A stretch of DNA of 64,000 bases from an uncultured Oscillospiraceae bacterium. Its GTDB lineage: Bacteria; Bacillota; Clostridia; Oscillospirales; Oscillospiraceae. The notes beneath the pieces were generated by a model. The model saw only the letters and a program-made list of their open reading frames with translations. It was not told the DNA's origin and did no database searches. A program made the position numbers and the translations under genes. This document shows positions 41,445-51,166 of the stretch, in pieces. The DNA lies in the NCBI GenBank assembly GCA_950097245.1, contig CATNCS010000004.1:1-64000 (forward strand), written 5' to 3'. Within the stretch, counting starts at the first letter, position 1, and each line of letters opens with the position of its first letter.

Positions 41445-43391
41445 ATGTCTGAAGAACTGAACCAGCTGAACACCACCCAGACCGACCACGAGTACGGCGG
41501 GTCGGAGATTCAGGTCCTGGAGGGCCTGGAGGCGGTGCGCAAGCGCCCGGGCATGTATATCGGCTCCACGTCCGAGTCCGGCCTGCACCACCTGGTGTAT
41601 GAGATTGTGGACAACTCCATCGACGAGGCCCTGGCCGGCCACTGCACCGACATCACCGTGACCATCAACCCCGGCAACACCATCACCGTCACCGACAACG
41701 GCCGCGGCATCCCGGTGGACATCCAGCCCCAGACGGGCAAGCCCGCCCTGGAGGTGGTGTTTACCATCCTCCACGCCGGCGGCAAGTTCGGCGGCGGCGG
41801 GTACAAAGTATCCGGCGGGCTCCACGGCGTGGGCGCGTCAGTGGTCAACGCTTTGAGCGAGTGGCTGGAGGTCCAGGTCCACAAAAACGGCGAGATCTAC
41901 GAGATGAAATTCTCCCGGGGCAAGATCACCCAGGAGATGAAGGTGGTGGGCCGGACCGACCACACGGGGACCACCGTCACCTTCAAGCCCGACCCGGAGA
42001 TGTTCGACACCCTGGAGTACAGCTACGACACCCTCCACACCCGGATGCGGGAGGAGGCCTTCCTCAACGCCGGCCTGCGCATCCAGACGGTGGACCTGCG
42101 CCCCGGCCGGGAGCAGGAGGACGACATGTGCTATGAGGGGGGCATCCGGGAGTTCGTCTCCTTCATCAACCGGAACAAGGACCCCCTCCACAACGACGTG
42201 ATCTACATGTCCGGCGCCCGGGAGGACTCCATGGCCGAGGTGGCCATGCAGTACAATGACGGCTATCAGGAGGTTATGGTCTCCTTCGCCAACAACGTCC
42301 ACACCGCCGAGGGGGGAATGCACGAGGAGGGCTTCCGCCGGGCGCTGACCAACGTGCTCAACGCCTACGGCAGGAAAATCAAGCTGCTCAAGGACGACGA
42401 GAAGGTGTCCGGCGACGACTGCCGGGAGGGCCTCACGGTGGTCATCTCAGTGAAGCTCACCGAGGCCCAGTTCGAGGGACAGACCAAGGCCAAGCTGGGC
42501 AACAGCGAGATGCGCACCCTGGTGAACAACATTGTCAGCGAAAAGCTGGAGATTTTCCTGGAGGAGAACCCTGCCGTGGGCCGGGCCATTCTGGACAAGG
42601 CCCTCATGGCCAACCGGGCCCGGGAGGCCGCCCGGAAGGCCCGGGAGTCGGTGCGCCGGAAGACCGCCCTGGGGGGCGCGGCCATGCCCGATAAGCTCCG
42701 GGACTGCAACGAGGCAAATCCGGAGCTCACCGAGCTCTATATCGTCGAGGGCGACTCCGCCGGCGGCTCGGCCACCCAGGGCCGGGACAGCCGGTTTCAG
42801 GCCATCCTCCCCCTGTGGGGCAAGATGCTCAACGTGGAGAAGGCCAGGGCGGACAAGGTCTACGGCAACGACAAGCTCACCCCCGTCATCACCGCTCTGG
42901 GAGCGGGCATCGGGGACGACTTTGACCTGAACAGGCTGCGCTACCACAAGGTCATCATTATGGCCGATGCCGACGTGGACGGCGCTCACATCCGCACCCT
43001 GCTGCTCACCTTCTTCTTCCGCTTTATGCGGCCCCTCATCGAACAGGGCTACGTCTACTCCGCCGTACCCCCCCTGTTCAAGCTGACCAGGGGCAAGCAG
43101 ACCCGGCTGGCCTTCTCTGAGGAGGAGCGGGACGCCATCTCCGCCGAGCTGCGGGGAGACAACCCCAACGCCAAGGTGGATATCTCCCGCTTTAAGGGCC
43201 TGGGCGAGATGAACCCCCACGAGCTTTGGGAGACCACCATGGACCCGGAGAAACGCACCCTGCGCCGCATCGAGCTGGACGACGCCGTCCGGGCCGACGA
43301 GACCTTCACCATCCTCATGGGTGAGAAGGTGGAGCCCCGGAAGGAGTTCATCGAGCGCAACGCGAAATATGCCGTCAACCTGGACTATTAA
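41445..43391 (+). CDS. gyrB: DNA gyrase subunit B
   Basis: The ATPase subunit of gyrase, which introduces negative supercoils. The 648-aa protein has the GHKL ATP site ([39 protein letters not shown]) and the TOPRIM domain ([26 protein letters not shown]). At the position of E. coli Lys447 it has Trp ([14 protein letters not shown]); this may be a lineage trait. GGAGG precedes ATG at 41445. A repeat separates it from gyrA. Confidence 0.97.
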   Translation: MSEELNQLNTTQTDHEYGGSEIQVLEGLEAVRKRPGMYIGSTSESGLHHLVYEIVDNSIDEALAGHCTDITVTINPGNTITVTDNGRGIPVDIQPQTGKPALEVVFTILHAGGKFGGGGYKVSGGLHGVGASVVNALSEWLEVQVHKNGEIYEMKFSRGKITQEMKVVGRTDHTGTTVTFKPDPEMFDTLEYSYDTLHTRMREEAFLNAGLRIQTVDLRPGREQEDDMCYEGGIREFVSFINRNKDPLHNDVIYMSGAREDSMAEVAMQYNDGYQEVMVSFANNVHTAEGGMHEEGFRRALTNVLNAYGRKIKLLKDDEKVSGDDCREGLTVVISVKLTEAQFEGQTKAKLGNSEMRTLVNNIVSEKLEIFLEENPAVGRAILDKALMANRAREAARKARESVRRKTALGGAAMPDKLRDCNEANPELTELYIVEGDSAGGSATQGRDSRFQAILPLWGKMLNVEKARADKVYGNDKLTPVITALGAGIGDDFDLNRLRYHKVIIMADADVDGAHIRTLLLTFFFRFMRPLIEQGYVYSAVPPLFKLTRGKQTRLAFSEEERDAISAELRGDNPNAKVDISRFKGLGEMNPHELWETTMDPEKRTLRRIELDDAVRADETFTILMGEKVEPRKEFIERNAKYAVNLDY

Positions 43392-43411
43392 GCCAGACTT
43401 CCAGGAGAATG

Positions 43412-43615
43412 CAGAAAGCCTTCCCCTTTAGGGGAAGGTGCCCCCGAAGGGGGGCGGATGAGGCCATTTCGCCGCAGGCGAAATGTGCGCAGCAAACGAG
43501 GTTATAGAGTGTTTTCCGGGTTTACTTCGTATGTTTTGCTTCGCAAAACAGCCTCATCAGTCTCGCTCCGCTCGACAGCTTCCCCTAAAGGGGAAGCCTT
43601 TCCCCTGCGGGGGAC
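43412..43615. repeat. Family B composite palindromic repeat between gyrB and gyrA
   Basis: The same modules as the 12491 copy in reverse order: CTTCCCCTTTAGGGGAAG, CCCCCGAAGGGG, GGATGAGGCC, TTTCGCCGCAGGCGAAA, GTATGTTTTGCTTCGCAAAA, CCTCATCAGTCTCGCT and CTTCCCCTAAAGGGGAAG. It fills nearly the whole 264-base gyrB-gyrA gap. Confidence 0.85.
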
Positions 43616-43655
43616 GGAAGTATAAACCCACCTCTAACAAGGAGGAACACAATCA

Positions 43656-46193
<2,538 letters not shown>

Positions 46194-46196
46194 CAG

Positions 46197-46221
46197 CAGG
46201 GGCGGCCTTTGGCCGCCCGCT
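46197..46221. repeat. Family A half-repeat
   Basis: CAGGGGCGGCCTTTGGCCGC followed by CCGC, just after gyrA; it lies 18 bases upstream of the next gene. Confidence 0.65.
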
Positions 46222-46238
46222 GAAAGGAGCTGTAAGAG

Positions 46239-46694
46239 ATGAAGCTAGCCAACGCCCTGTCCCAGCGGTCTGAGCTCCAGACCCGCATCCGCCAGCTGGA
46301 GGACCGGCTGAGCAACAACGCCCAGGTTCAGGAGGGGGAACGGCCCGCCGAGAACCCCATAGAGCTGCTGAAGGAGCTGGAGGCGGACTATGCCCGGCTG
46401 GAGGAGCTGATCTCCGCCATCAACCGCACCAACAACGACACGAAACTGGAGGACGGAACCACCCTGTCCGATCTGCTGGCCCGGCGGGACTGTTTAAAAG
46501 GAAAGCTGTCCATCCTGCGTGGGTTCCTTAACAGCGCCAGCGCCCTGGTCCGCCGCCACTCTGTCAGCGAGATTAAGATAAAGAGCACCGTGGACGTCCG
46601 CCAGCTTCAAAAGCAGGTGGATGGCCTGTCCAAGAACCTGCGGGAGCTGGAGGAAACCATCCAGGAGAAGAACTGGACCACCGAGCTGATGTAA
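46239..46694 (+). CDS. DIP1984-family protein
   Basis: A 151-aa helical protein matching the DIP1984 (septicolysin-annotated) family: MKLANALSQRSELQTRIRQLEDRL, NNAQVQEGERPAENPIELL, INRTNNDTKL, the TVDVRQLQKQVDGLSKNLRELEETIQEKNWTTEL end. It is a predicted two-helix coiled coil with no signal peptide; the toxin-like family name is not supported by anything visible here. GAAAGGAG precedes ATG. It may be read through from gyrA. Confidence 0.85.
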   Translation: MKLANALSQRSELQTRIRQLEDRLSNNAQVQEGERPAENPIELLKELEADYARLEELISAINRTNNDTKLEDGTTLSDLLARRDCLKGKLSILRGFLNSASALVRRHSVSEIKIKSTVDVRQLQKQVDGLSKNLRELEETIQEKNWTTELM

Positions 46695-46894
46695 GATTTT
46701 GGTCGCGCAAAAGGCGGACGTCAGCTCCGCGCCGGAGCCATCAGGCGACTTTATGGCGGCAATGGGACCTTGCTTGGGTTCAAATCCCAGCTATTTATCA
46801 GGTCCGTTAACGTCACACCTGTACAGTTATGTCTTCGGGACGCTTACGCTTATTACCGGACGTCGATTTTGCGCGGGAGGGTTTGGGGAATTTT
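46695..46894. other. Gap with a T-arm-like hairpin
   Basis: About 200 bases without a gene. GGACC ... GGTCC (46766-46807) encloses TGGGTTCAAATCCCA, which looks like the T-arm of a tRNA. No matching acceptor or anticodon arm is found, so it is not an intact tRNA gene. It could be a remnant. Confidence 0.4.
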
Positions 46895-47332
46895 ATGAAA
46901 ACTGTCACCATCTACACCGACGGAGCCTGCTCCGGCAACCCCGGCCCCGGGGGCTGGGGGGCCATTCTGATGTACGGAGAGCACAAAAAGGAGCTGTCCG
47001 GGGGCGAGGCCCAGACCACCAACAACCGCATGGAGCTGTCCGGGGTGATCGCCGCCCTGGAGGCCCTGAAGGAGCCCTGCGTGGTGGAGCTGTACTCCGA
47101 CAGCAAATACGTCATCGACGGCCTGAGCAAGGGCTGGGCCCGGGGCTGGCGGGCCCGGGGCTGGATCAAATCGGACAAAAAGCCCGCCCTCAACCCCGAC
47201 CTGTGGGGCCGCCTGCTGGACCTGTGCGACTATCATACCGTAAATCTCCACTGGGTAAAGGGCCACGCCGAGAACGAGTACAACAACCGCTGCGACCAGC
47301 TGGCGGTGGCTGAAAGTCAAAAGTACAAATAA
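46895..47332 (+). CDS. rnhA: Ribonuclease HI
   Basis: Cuts RNA in RNA-DNA hybrids. The 145-aa protein keeps the catalytic residues: Asp in [14 protein letters not shown], Glu in [10 protein letters not shown], Asp in [10 protein letters not shown], and the C-terminal Asp in [10 protein letters not shown]; the flexible-loop His is in [10 protein letters not shown]. The basic protrusion ([18 protein letters not shown]) of E. coli-type RNase HI is present. I chose ATG at 46895 after GGGAGG; upstream in-frame starts have no site. Confidence 0.95.
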   Translation: MKTVTIYTDGACSGNPGPGGWGAILMYGEHKKELSGGEAQTTNNRMELSGVIAALEALKEPCVVELYSDSKYVIDGLSKGWARGWRARGWIKSDKKPALNPDLWGRLLDLCDYHTVNLHWVKGHAENEYNNRCDQLAVAESQKYK

Positions 47333-47335
47333 ACA

Positions 47336-47368
47336 AAGGCACAGGACCTACTTGTCCTGTGCCTTTGC
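47336..47368. terminator. Bidirectional terminator after rnhA
   Basis: AAAGGCACAGGAC and GTCCTGTGCCTTT arms around CTACTT; serves rnhA and the convergent small-gene operon. Confidence 0.8.
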
Positions 47369-47518
47369 TTTTCTTTTCCGGTAGCAGATATCCCGGTTTC
47401 CGCAGGTGGCGCACCCGCGGCCACATCCCCGCTTTTTACCGTAGTCGTTGTACAGCAAAATGGCGATGGGGATGCCAATCACCGCCACGGCGAACAGCCC
47501 GATGGCGAAAGCTTCCAT
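47348..47518 (-). CDS. Small Cys-rich membrane protein (FeoB-associated type?)
   Basis: A 56-aa protein: one membrane helix (FAIGLFAVAVIGIPIAILLY) followed by a basic Cys-rich end (KKRGCGRGCATCGNRDICYR). This resembles the FeoB-associated Cys-rich membrane proteins, but no feo gene is nearby, so the link to iron is weak. GGAGG precedes ATG at 47518. It is 10 bases downstream of the XRE gene and probably the last gene of that operon. Its stop lies inside the terminator stem. Confidence 0.6.
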   Translation of the reverse strand: MEAFAIGLFAVAVIGIPIAILLYNDYGKKRGCGRGCATCGNRDICYRKRKAKAQDK

Positions 47519-47528
47519 AACTGCCTCC

Positions 47529-47738
47529 TTAGTCGAAATAGAACAGCTCCTCGAACTTCTTGTCCAGGGCGATGCACAGCACCAGAGCCAGCTTGGCGGT
47601 GGGGTTGAACTGGCCCGTCTCAATGGAGCTGATGGTCTGGCGGGAGACGCCCACCAGCCTGGCCAGCTCCCCCTGGGACAGGGACCGCTCCGCCCGGGCT
47701 ACCTTTAATCGGTTTTTTAAGACCAGCTGGTCGTCCAT
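47529..47738 (-). CDS. XRE-family regulator (short)
   Basis: A 69-aa helix-turn-helix protein: LKNRLKVARAERSLSQGELARLVGVSRQTISSIETGQFNPTAKLALVLCIALDKKFEELF. This is the minimal type common in Firmicutes next to small membrane proteins. It follows two paralogous membrane-protein genes on the same strand. The palindrome over the operon promoter is a likely binding site. Confidence 0.92.
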   Translation of the reverse strand: MDDQLVLKNRLKVARAERSLSQGELARLVGVSRQTISSIETGQFNPTAKLALVLCIALDKKFEELFYFD

Positions 47739-47742
47739 GCCC

Positions 47743-48057
47743 TCACCATCCCTGTGAGAAGTATTTTACCACATAAAACACCAGAATGACAAGAGAGATT
47801 ATCATAGTGATAAGGTCGGAGGCGTCTCTCCGTTTGGTAAGCCGGTACAGCCGGTTAGCGACGCAGGAGGTCCAGAACATAATCATGACAGGGTCGGAGG
47901 AGAGACCGTGGAAATGATTGAAAATCACAATGGCGATGCCCATCAGAAAGACAAGGCACAGGCTGAAGGACTCCCCCTCAATGCGGACAATCCGCTCCAT
48001 TTCGTCTTGGTTTTGGTTTTCCTTGCGGCTTTTTTCCAAAATTTCATTTTTATCCAT
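47743..48057 (-). CDS. DUF6442-like membrane protein, copy 2
   Basis: A 104-aa protein: charged start MDKNEILEKSRKENQNQDEMERIVR, then about three hydrophobic segments. The start closely matches the paralogue just upstream (MDKKEILEKSRRENQPEDERDR), so the two arose by duplication. The DUF6442 name is from memory. It ends 4 bases before the XRE gene. A membrane sensor that acts on the XRE protein is one possibility, not shown. Confidence 0.7.
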   Translation of the reverse strand: MDKNEILEKSRKENQNQDEMERIVRIEGESFSLCLVFLMGIAIVIFNHFHGLSSDPVMIMFWTSCVANRLYRLTKRRDASDLITMIISLVILVFYVVKYFSQGW

Positions 48058-48058
48058 G

Positions 48059-48394
48059 TTACAGTCCTTTCCGTACAATCACAAAAATCGTAAGAACAGG
48101 CGGAATCAGGCAAATCAGGCCTGTAATGAGATCGTACTTTCTGCGGTGATAGCGATAGAGCGTCAAATCGTGGGCAGATTTAGAGGTGAACACAGTCAAG
48201 GCGAAGGGCCACCAGGTGATAAACGCCTCCCCGGTGATTGCCTCTTGCAGCATCAGCAGCAGGCACAGAAAGCAGTTGACGACACCCACTGCGCGGTAGC
48301 CAGCTGTACAGGCTTTCTGCTCCAGGTGCCGGTCCCGCTCGTCCTCCGGCTGATTTTCCCTGCGGCTCTTTTCCAGAATTTCTTTTTTGTCCAT
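48059..48394 (-). CDS. DUF6442-like membrane protein, copy 1
   Basis: A 111-aa protein with the shared N-terminal motif MDKKEILEKSRRENQPEDERDRHLEQKA, then about three membrane segments and a basic loop (LYRYHRRKYD). It is the first gene of an operon of two paralogous membrane proteins, an XRE regulator and a Cys-rich membrane protein, all within 1.05 kb. It is separated from the next gene by a single base. Confidence 0.7.
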   Translation of the reverse strand: MDKKEILEKSRRENQPEDERDRHLEQKACTAGYRAVGVVNCFLCLLLMLQEAITGEAFITWWPFALTVFTSKSAHDLTLYRYHRRKYDLITGLICLIPPVLTIFVIVRKGL

Positions 48395-48447
48395 TTGAAA
48401 ACTCCTTTCCGGGATTCGGTCCGGCCGCGGCCTCCCCCGTTGAGGGT

Positions 48448-48481
48448 ATCATAGCACTGCGGGACTATGCTGTCAAGCATA
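48448..48481 (-). promoter_or_regulatory. Promoter and operator of the DUF6442-XRE operon
   Basis: Minus-strand TTGACA (48471-48476), 17 bases, TATGAT (48448-48453). The inverted repeat TATGCT-GTCA-AGCATA (48466-48481) covers the -35 element and is a likely XRE operator. A second TTGACA lies 13 bases upstream. Confidence 0.75.
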
Positions 48482-48567
48482 CTTGTCAAAAAAATAATGA
48501 AACTTGGCAGAACAGAATAAGCTTGCCTTTTCCGGCAAAAGACGGTACAATCATTTGTATCGCCATG

Positions 48568-48615
48568 GTAGGGGCGGCCTTTGGCCGCCCGCGGGCGCGC
48601 ACAGCGCGCCCCTAC
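48568..48615. repeat. Family A palindromic repeat, compact
   Basis: GTAGGGGCGGCCTTTGGCCG, then GGGCGCGCACAGCGCGCCCC and TAC. It has the same 48-bp plan as the 26101 copy and lies just before the VWA gene. Confidence 0.85.
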
Positions 48616-48640
48616 ACGCATGAATTAAGGAGGTGAAGCC

Positions 48641-49840
48641 ATGTTCGAGGACCTGTTATATCTGCTTCGGCGGAACGGCCTGAAGGTCTCGCTGACCGAG
48701 TGGATGGCTCTGATGGAGGGGCTGCACAAGAATCTCCACAACGCCAGCTTCACCGGCTTCTACCACCTGGCCCGCTGTCTGCTGGTAAAGAGCGAGGCGG
48801 ACTTCGACGCCTTCGACCGCACCTTCCTGGAGTACTTCAGAGATGTCCCCTTCCAGCAGGAGGTATCCCAGGAGTTATTAGACTGGCTGAATAAACCGGA
48901 TGTATTATCCGAGTACGCCAACTGGGACGAAATTCAGGCGTTGAAGAATATGGGCTTCTCTGAGGAAGAGATCGAGCGGATGCTCCGGGAGCGGATGGAG
49001 GAGCAGAACGAGGAGCACAACGGGGGCAATTACTGGGTGGGCACACACGGCATGTCCATGTTCGGCAACTCGGGCCTGTCCCCCAAGGGCATCCGGGTGG
49101 GGGGACAGAGTATGTACCGCCGGGCCTTCCGGGTGGCGGGGGAGCGGAAATTCCGGGACTTCCGCCGGGACAACACCCTGGACACCCGCCAGTTCCAGGT
49201 GGCCCTGCGCCACCTGCGGCAGTACTCCGGGCTGGTGGACCTCCCCCCCACCGAGTTCGACGTGGACAGCACCATCAGGGACACGGCGGACAACGGGGGC
49301 GTGCTCAAGGTGCGGTACAGGCGGCCCAGGGAGAATACAGTGAAGGTGCTCCTCCTCATGGACTCCGGGGGCTCCATGGACTACTACGCCCAGCTGTGCT
49401 CCGCCCTGTTCCAGGCGGTGAGCAAGTCGGGCCACTTCAAGGATTTGAAGGTCTTCTACTTCCACAACTGTCCCTACGGCCGGCTGTACAATTCTCCCAC
49501 CCTCATGTCCCGGGACAGCATGCCTACCGACTGGGTGCTGTCCAACCTCCCCGGGGACTACAAGCTCATCCTGGTGGGGGACGCCCAGATGGCCCCCTAT
49601 GAGCTGATGGGCGGGTACTACGGCCGGGGTGAGCGGGCGGGCGGCCCCCAGTGCGGCATGGACTGGCTGCGGCTGCTGAAGGGCCGGTTCCGGCATACGG
49701 TCTGGCTCAACCCCAGCCGCCGGCCCGACTGGGGCCCCTACTGGTCCCAGACCTACGACACCATCGCCCAGGAGTTCCCCATGTTCCCCCTCACCGTGGA
49801 CGGCCTGGAGGAGGGCATGAAAAAGCTGCTGACAAGATAA
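48641..49840 (+). CDS. VWA-domain (CoxE-like) protein
   Basis: A 399-aa cytosolic protein. An N-terminal helical part (SLTEWMALMEGLHKNLHNASFTGFYHLARCLLVKSEADFDAFDRTF) of the CoxE/DUF58-associated type is followed by an Arg-rich linker and a C-terminal von Willebrand A domain with the MIDAS start LLLMDSGGSM (Gly replaces the first Ser of DxSxS, about residue 240). Family members work with a MoxR AAA+ ATPase to mature metal enzymes. No MoxR gene lies beside it. GGAGGTG precedes ATG. Confidence 0.85.
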   Translation: MFEDLLYLLRRNGLKVSLTEWMALMEGLHKNLHNASFTGFYHLARCLLVKSEADFDAFDRTFLEYFRDVPFQQEVSQELLDWLNKPDVLSEYANWDEIQALKNMGFSEEEIERMLRERMEEQNEEHNGGNYWVGTHGMSMFGNSGLSPKGIRVGGQSMYRRAFRVAGERKFRDFRRDNTLDTRQFQVALRHLRQYSGLVDLPPTEFDVDSTIRDTADNGGVLKVRYRRPRENTVKVLLLMDSGGSMDYYAQLCSALFQAVSKSGHFKDLKVFYFHNCPYGRLYNSPTLMSRDSMPTDWVLSNLPGDYKLILVGDAQMAPYELMGGYYGRGERAGGPQCGMDWLRLLKGRFRHTVWLNPSRRPDWGPYWSQTYDTIAQEFPMFPLTVDGLEEGMKKLLTR

Positions 49841-49854
49841 GGAGGCGCGTCTCT

Positions 49855-50385
49855 ATGGAAAATATCCGAAAGGCGGTTCCGGAGGACATACCCGGGATTG
49901 TTGCCATCTATGACCGCATTTTAACCGAGGAGGAGAGCGGACGGGCGGTGGTTGGCTGGATTCGGGGGGTCTACCCCACCCGGCAGACCGCCCTGGACGC
50001 CCTGGAGGCGGGGACGCTGTTCGTCCTGGAGCGGGAGGGCGTCATCGCCGCCGCGGCCAAGATCGACCGGAACCAGGTGCCCGAGTACGCTGACGCCCCC
50101 TGGCGGTACCCGGACGCGCCCGATGAGCAGGTGATGGTGCTCCACACCCTGGTGGTGGACCCCGCCTTTGCCGGCAGAGGCTGCGGGAGCGAGTTCGTCC
50201 GCTTCTACGAGGACTACGCCCTGGCCCAGGGCTGTCCCTACCTCCGGATGGACACCAACGCCAAAAATACCGCCGCCCGGCGGCTGTACGCCCGCCTGGG
50301 CTACTGGGAGTCGGGGATCGTCCCGTGCGTCTTCAACGGCATCCCGGACGTGCAGCTGGTGTGCCTGGAGAAATTTCTGGGATAA
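49855..50385 (+). CDS. GNAT-family N-acetyltransferase
   Basis: A 176-aa acetyltransferase: MENIRKAVPEDIPGIVAIYDRI at the start, the acetyl-CoA loop VVDPAFAGRGCGSEFVRFYEDYA (Q/RxxGxG/A form RGCGSE) and MDTNAKNTAARRLYARLGYWESGIV at the end. The substrate cannot be inferred. It starts 14 bases after the VWA gene with AAGGAGG and ends at a strong terminator, so the two form an operon. Confidence 0.9.
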   Translation: MENIRKAVPEDIPGIVAIYDRILTEEESGRAVVGWIRGVYPTRQTALDALEAGTLFVLEREGVIAAAAKIDRNQVPEYADAPWRYPDAPDEQVMVLHTLVVDPAFAGRGCGSEFVRFYEDYALAQGCPYLRMDTNAKNTAARRLYARLGYWESGIVPCVFNGIPDVQLVCLEKFLG

Positions 50386-50395
50386 TACAACAAGG

Positions 50396-50424
50396 CCCTG
50401 GAGCATGAAGCTCCAGGGTTTTTC
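50396..50424 (+). terminator. Terminator after the GNAT gene
   Basis: CCCTGGAGC and GCTCCAGGG arms around ATGAA, followed by TTTTT. Confidence 0.9.
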
Positions 50425-50610
50425 TTATTTTTCTTTTCCGGAGGGGAACAGCTGAAAGATTCTCGCTTCGGTGGGCGGCTGCCCTCCGGCGGCCAGCCAG
50501 CCGGCAATAAAGGCCTTCCGCATGAGGCAGAACAGATAGTTTTCCGCCTCATCGTACTCCCGGGTTTCCAGAAATTTCTCAAATGCTTCTTCAAAGGAAT
50601 TGGAAAACAT
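50425..50610 (-). CDS. Small protein of unknown function
   Basis: A 61-aa protein (MFSNSFEEAFEKFLETREYDEAENYLFCLMRKAFIAGWLAAGGQPP...). It is helical, with the AFIAGWLAAGGQPPTEARIFQLF end often seen in small Clostridia proteins near phage-like regulators; I know no function. GGAGGGGG precedes ATG at 50610. It is divergent from a ribbon-helix-helix gene across 98 bases that hold 10-bp-spaced repeats. Confidence 0.6.
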   Translation of the reverse strand: MFSNSFEEAFEKFLETREYDEAENYLFCLMRKAFIAGWLAAGGQPPTEARIFQLFPSGKEK

Positions 50611-50631
50611 AATACCGTCCCCCTCCAATAA

Positions 50632-50664
50632 GGCGATTATAGGCGATAAAAAGCGATAAGTCAA
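50632..50664 (-). promoter_or_regulatory. Promoter with three phased direct repeats
   Basis: Minus-strand TTGACT (50659-50664), 17 bases, TATAAT (50636-50641). On the plus strand GGCGATT, GGCGATA and AGCGATA start exactly 10 bp apart (50632, 50642, 50652) across the spacer and the -10; a further AGCGAT is at 50691. They are probable sites of the divergent ribbon-helix-helix protein. Confidence 0.7.
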
Positions 50665-50708
50665 GATAGAGTCGTGTCTGATAGTATTATAGCGATGGGT
50701 GAAAATTG

Positions 50709-50864
50709 ATGAAACCATTGAAAACAAAAATCAGCCTGACCATTGACGATCCTATTTTGGAGCGGGTAAAATATTTGGCCGAGCTGGAGGACCGCTCCCT
50801 GTCCAGCTATATCAACCTGGTTCTCCGGGAGCATTTAAAGGAGCTGGAGAAGAAAAAAGGCTGA
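50709..50864 (+). CDS. Ribbon-helix-helix (Arc/CopG-like) protein
   Basis: A 51-aa protein: beta strand KTKISLTIDD, then helices PILERVKYLAELEDRSLSSYINLVLREHLKEL. This is the minimal fold that binds DNA as a dimer of dimers. ATG at 50709 has only a weak site (GGTGA). It is the likely autoregulator of the divergent pair. A T-box transcript starts about 50 bases after its end. Confidence 0.85.
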   Translation: MKPLKTKISLTIDDPILERVKYLAELEDRSLSSYINLVLREHLKELEKKKG

Positions 50865-50882
50865 AAGCCGCTAAGATTCCCC

Positions 50883-50911
50883 TTGACAGAGGGAGAAAAC
50901 TGGCATACAAT
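50883..50911 (+). promoter_or_regulatory. Promoter of the glyS T-box transcript
   Basis: TTGACA, 17 bases, TACAAT. Confidence 0.85.
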
Positions 50912-50919
50912 AAGCAATC

Positions 50920-51145
50920 ACAAAGCATTGACAGGGAACAGTACCCCGCAGCGGGGCATCAGAGAGAGGGCGGCCGGTGAGAGCCCTCCGAAGCTGTGAC
51001 GGGAAGGCCCCCTGGAGCGCGGGGAGGAAATGCCCCGCCGGTCCCCGCCGTTACCGGGTCAGAGTGCGTATCAGCCAGATACGAATTCAGGTGGAACCAC
51101 GGACATTTTTGTTCGCCCTGAGCCGAGAGGCTCAGGGCGTTTTTT
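50920..51145 (+). promoter_or_regulatory. T-box riboswitch (glycine)
   Basis: A leader RNA that senses uncharged tRNA. The T-box sequence AGGTGGAACCACGG is at 51089-51102. Its TGGA would pair with a tRNA ending UCCA, which fits tRNA-Gly. Upstream, AGAGAGAGGGCGGCCGGTGA (50961-50980) followed by GAGCCC looks like the apical part of stem I. A terminator with arms CGCCCTGAGCC and GGCTCAGGGCG plus six T follows (51114-51145). The specifier codon could be the GGG/GGA near 51001, but I could not fold it. glyS lies downstream. Confidence 0.88.
51114..51145 (+). terminator. T-box controlled terminator
   Basis: An 11-bp stem CGCCCTGAGCC/GGCTCAGGGCG with loop GAGA and TTTTTT. It should form when tRNA-Gly is charged. 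Confidence 0.85.
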
Positions 51146-51166
51146 GCGCTTTAAGGAGGGAAGCCA

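Noticed and set aside
46776-46793. tRNA gene suggested by TGGGTTCAAATCCCA
   Set aside because: No acceptor stem, D-arm or anticodon arm at the right distance on either side; only the T-arm-like hairpin is present.
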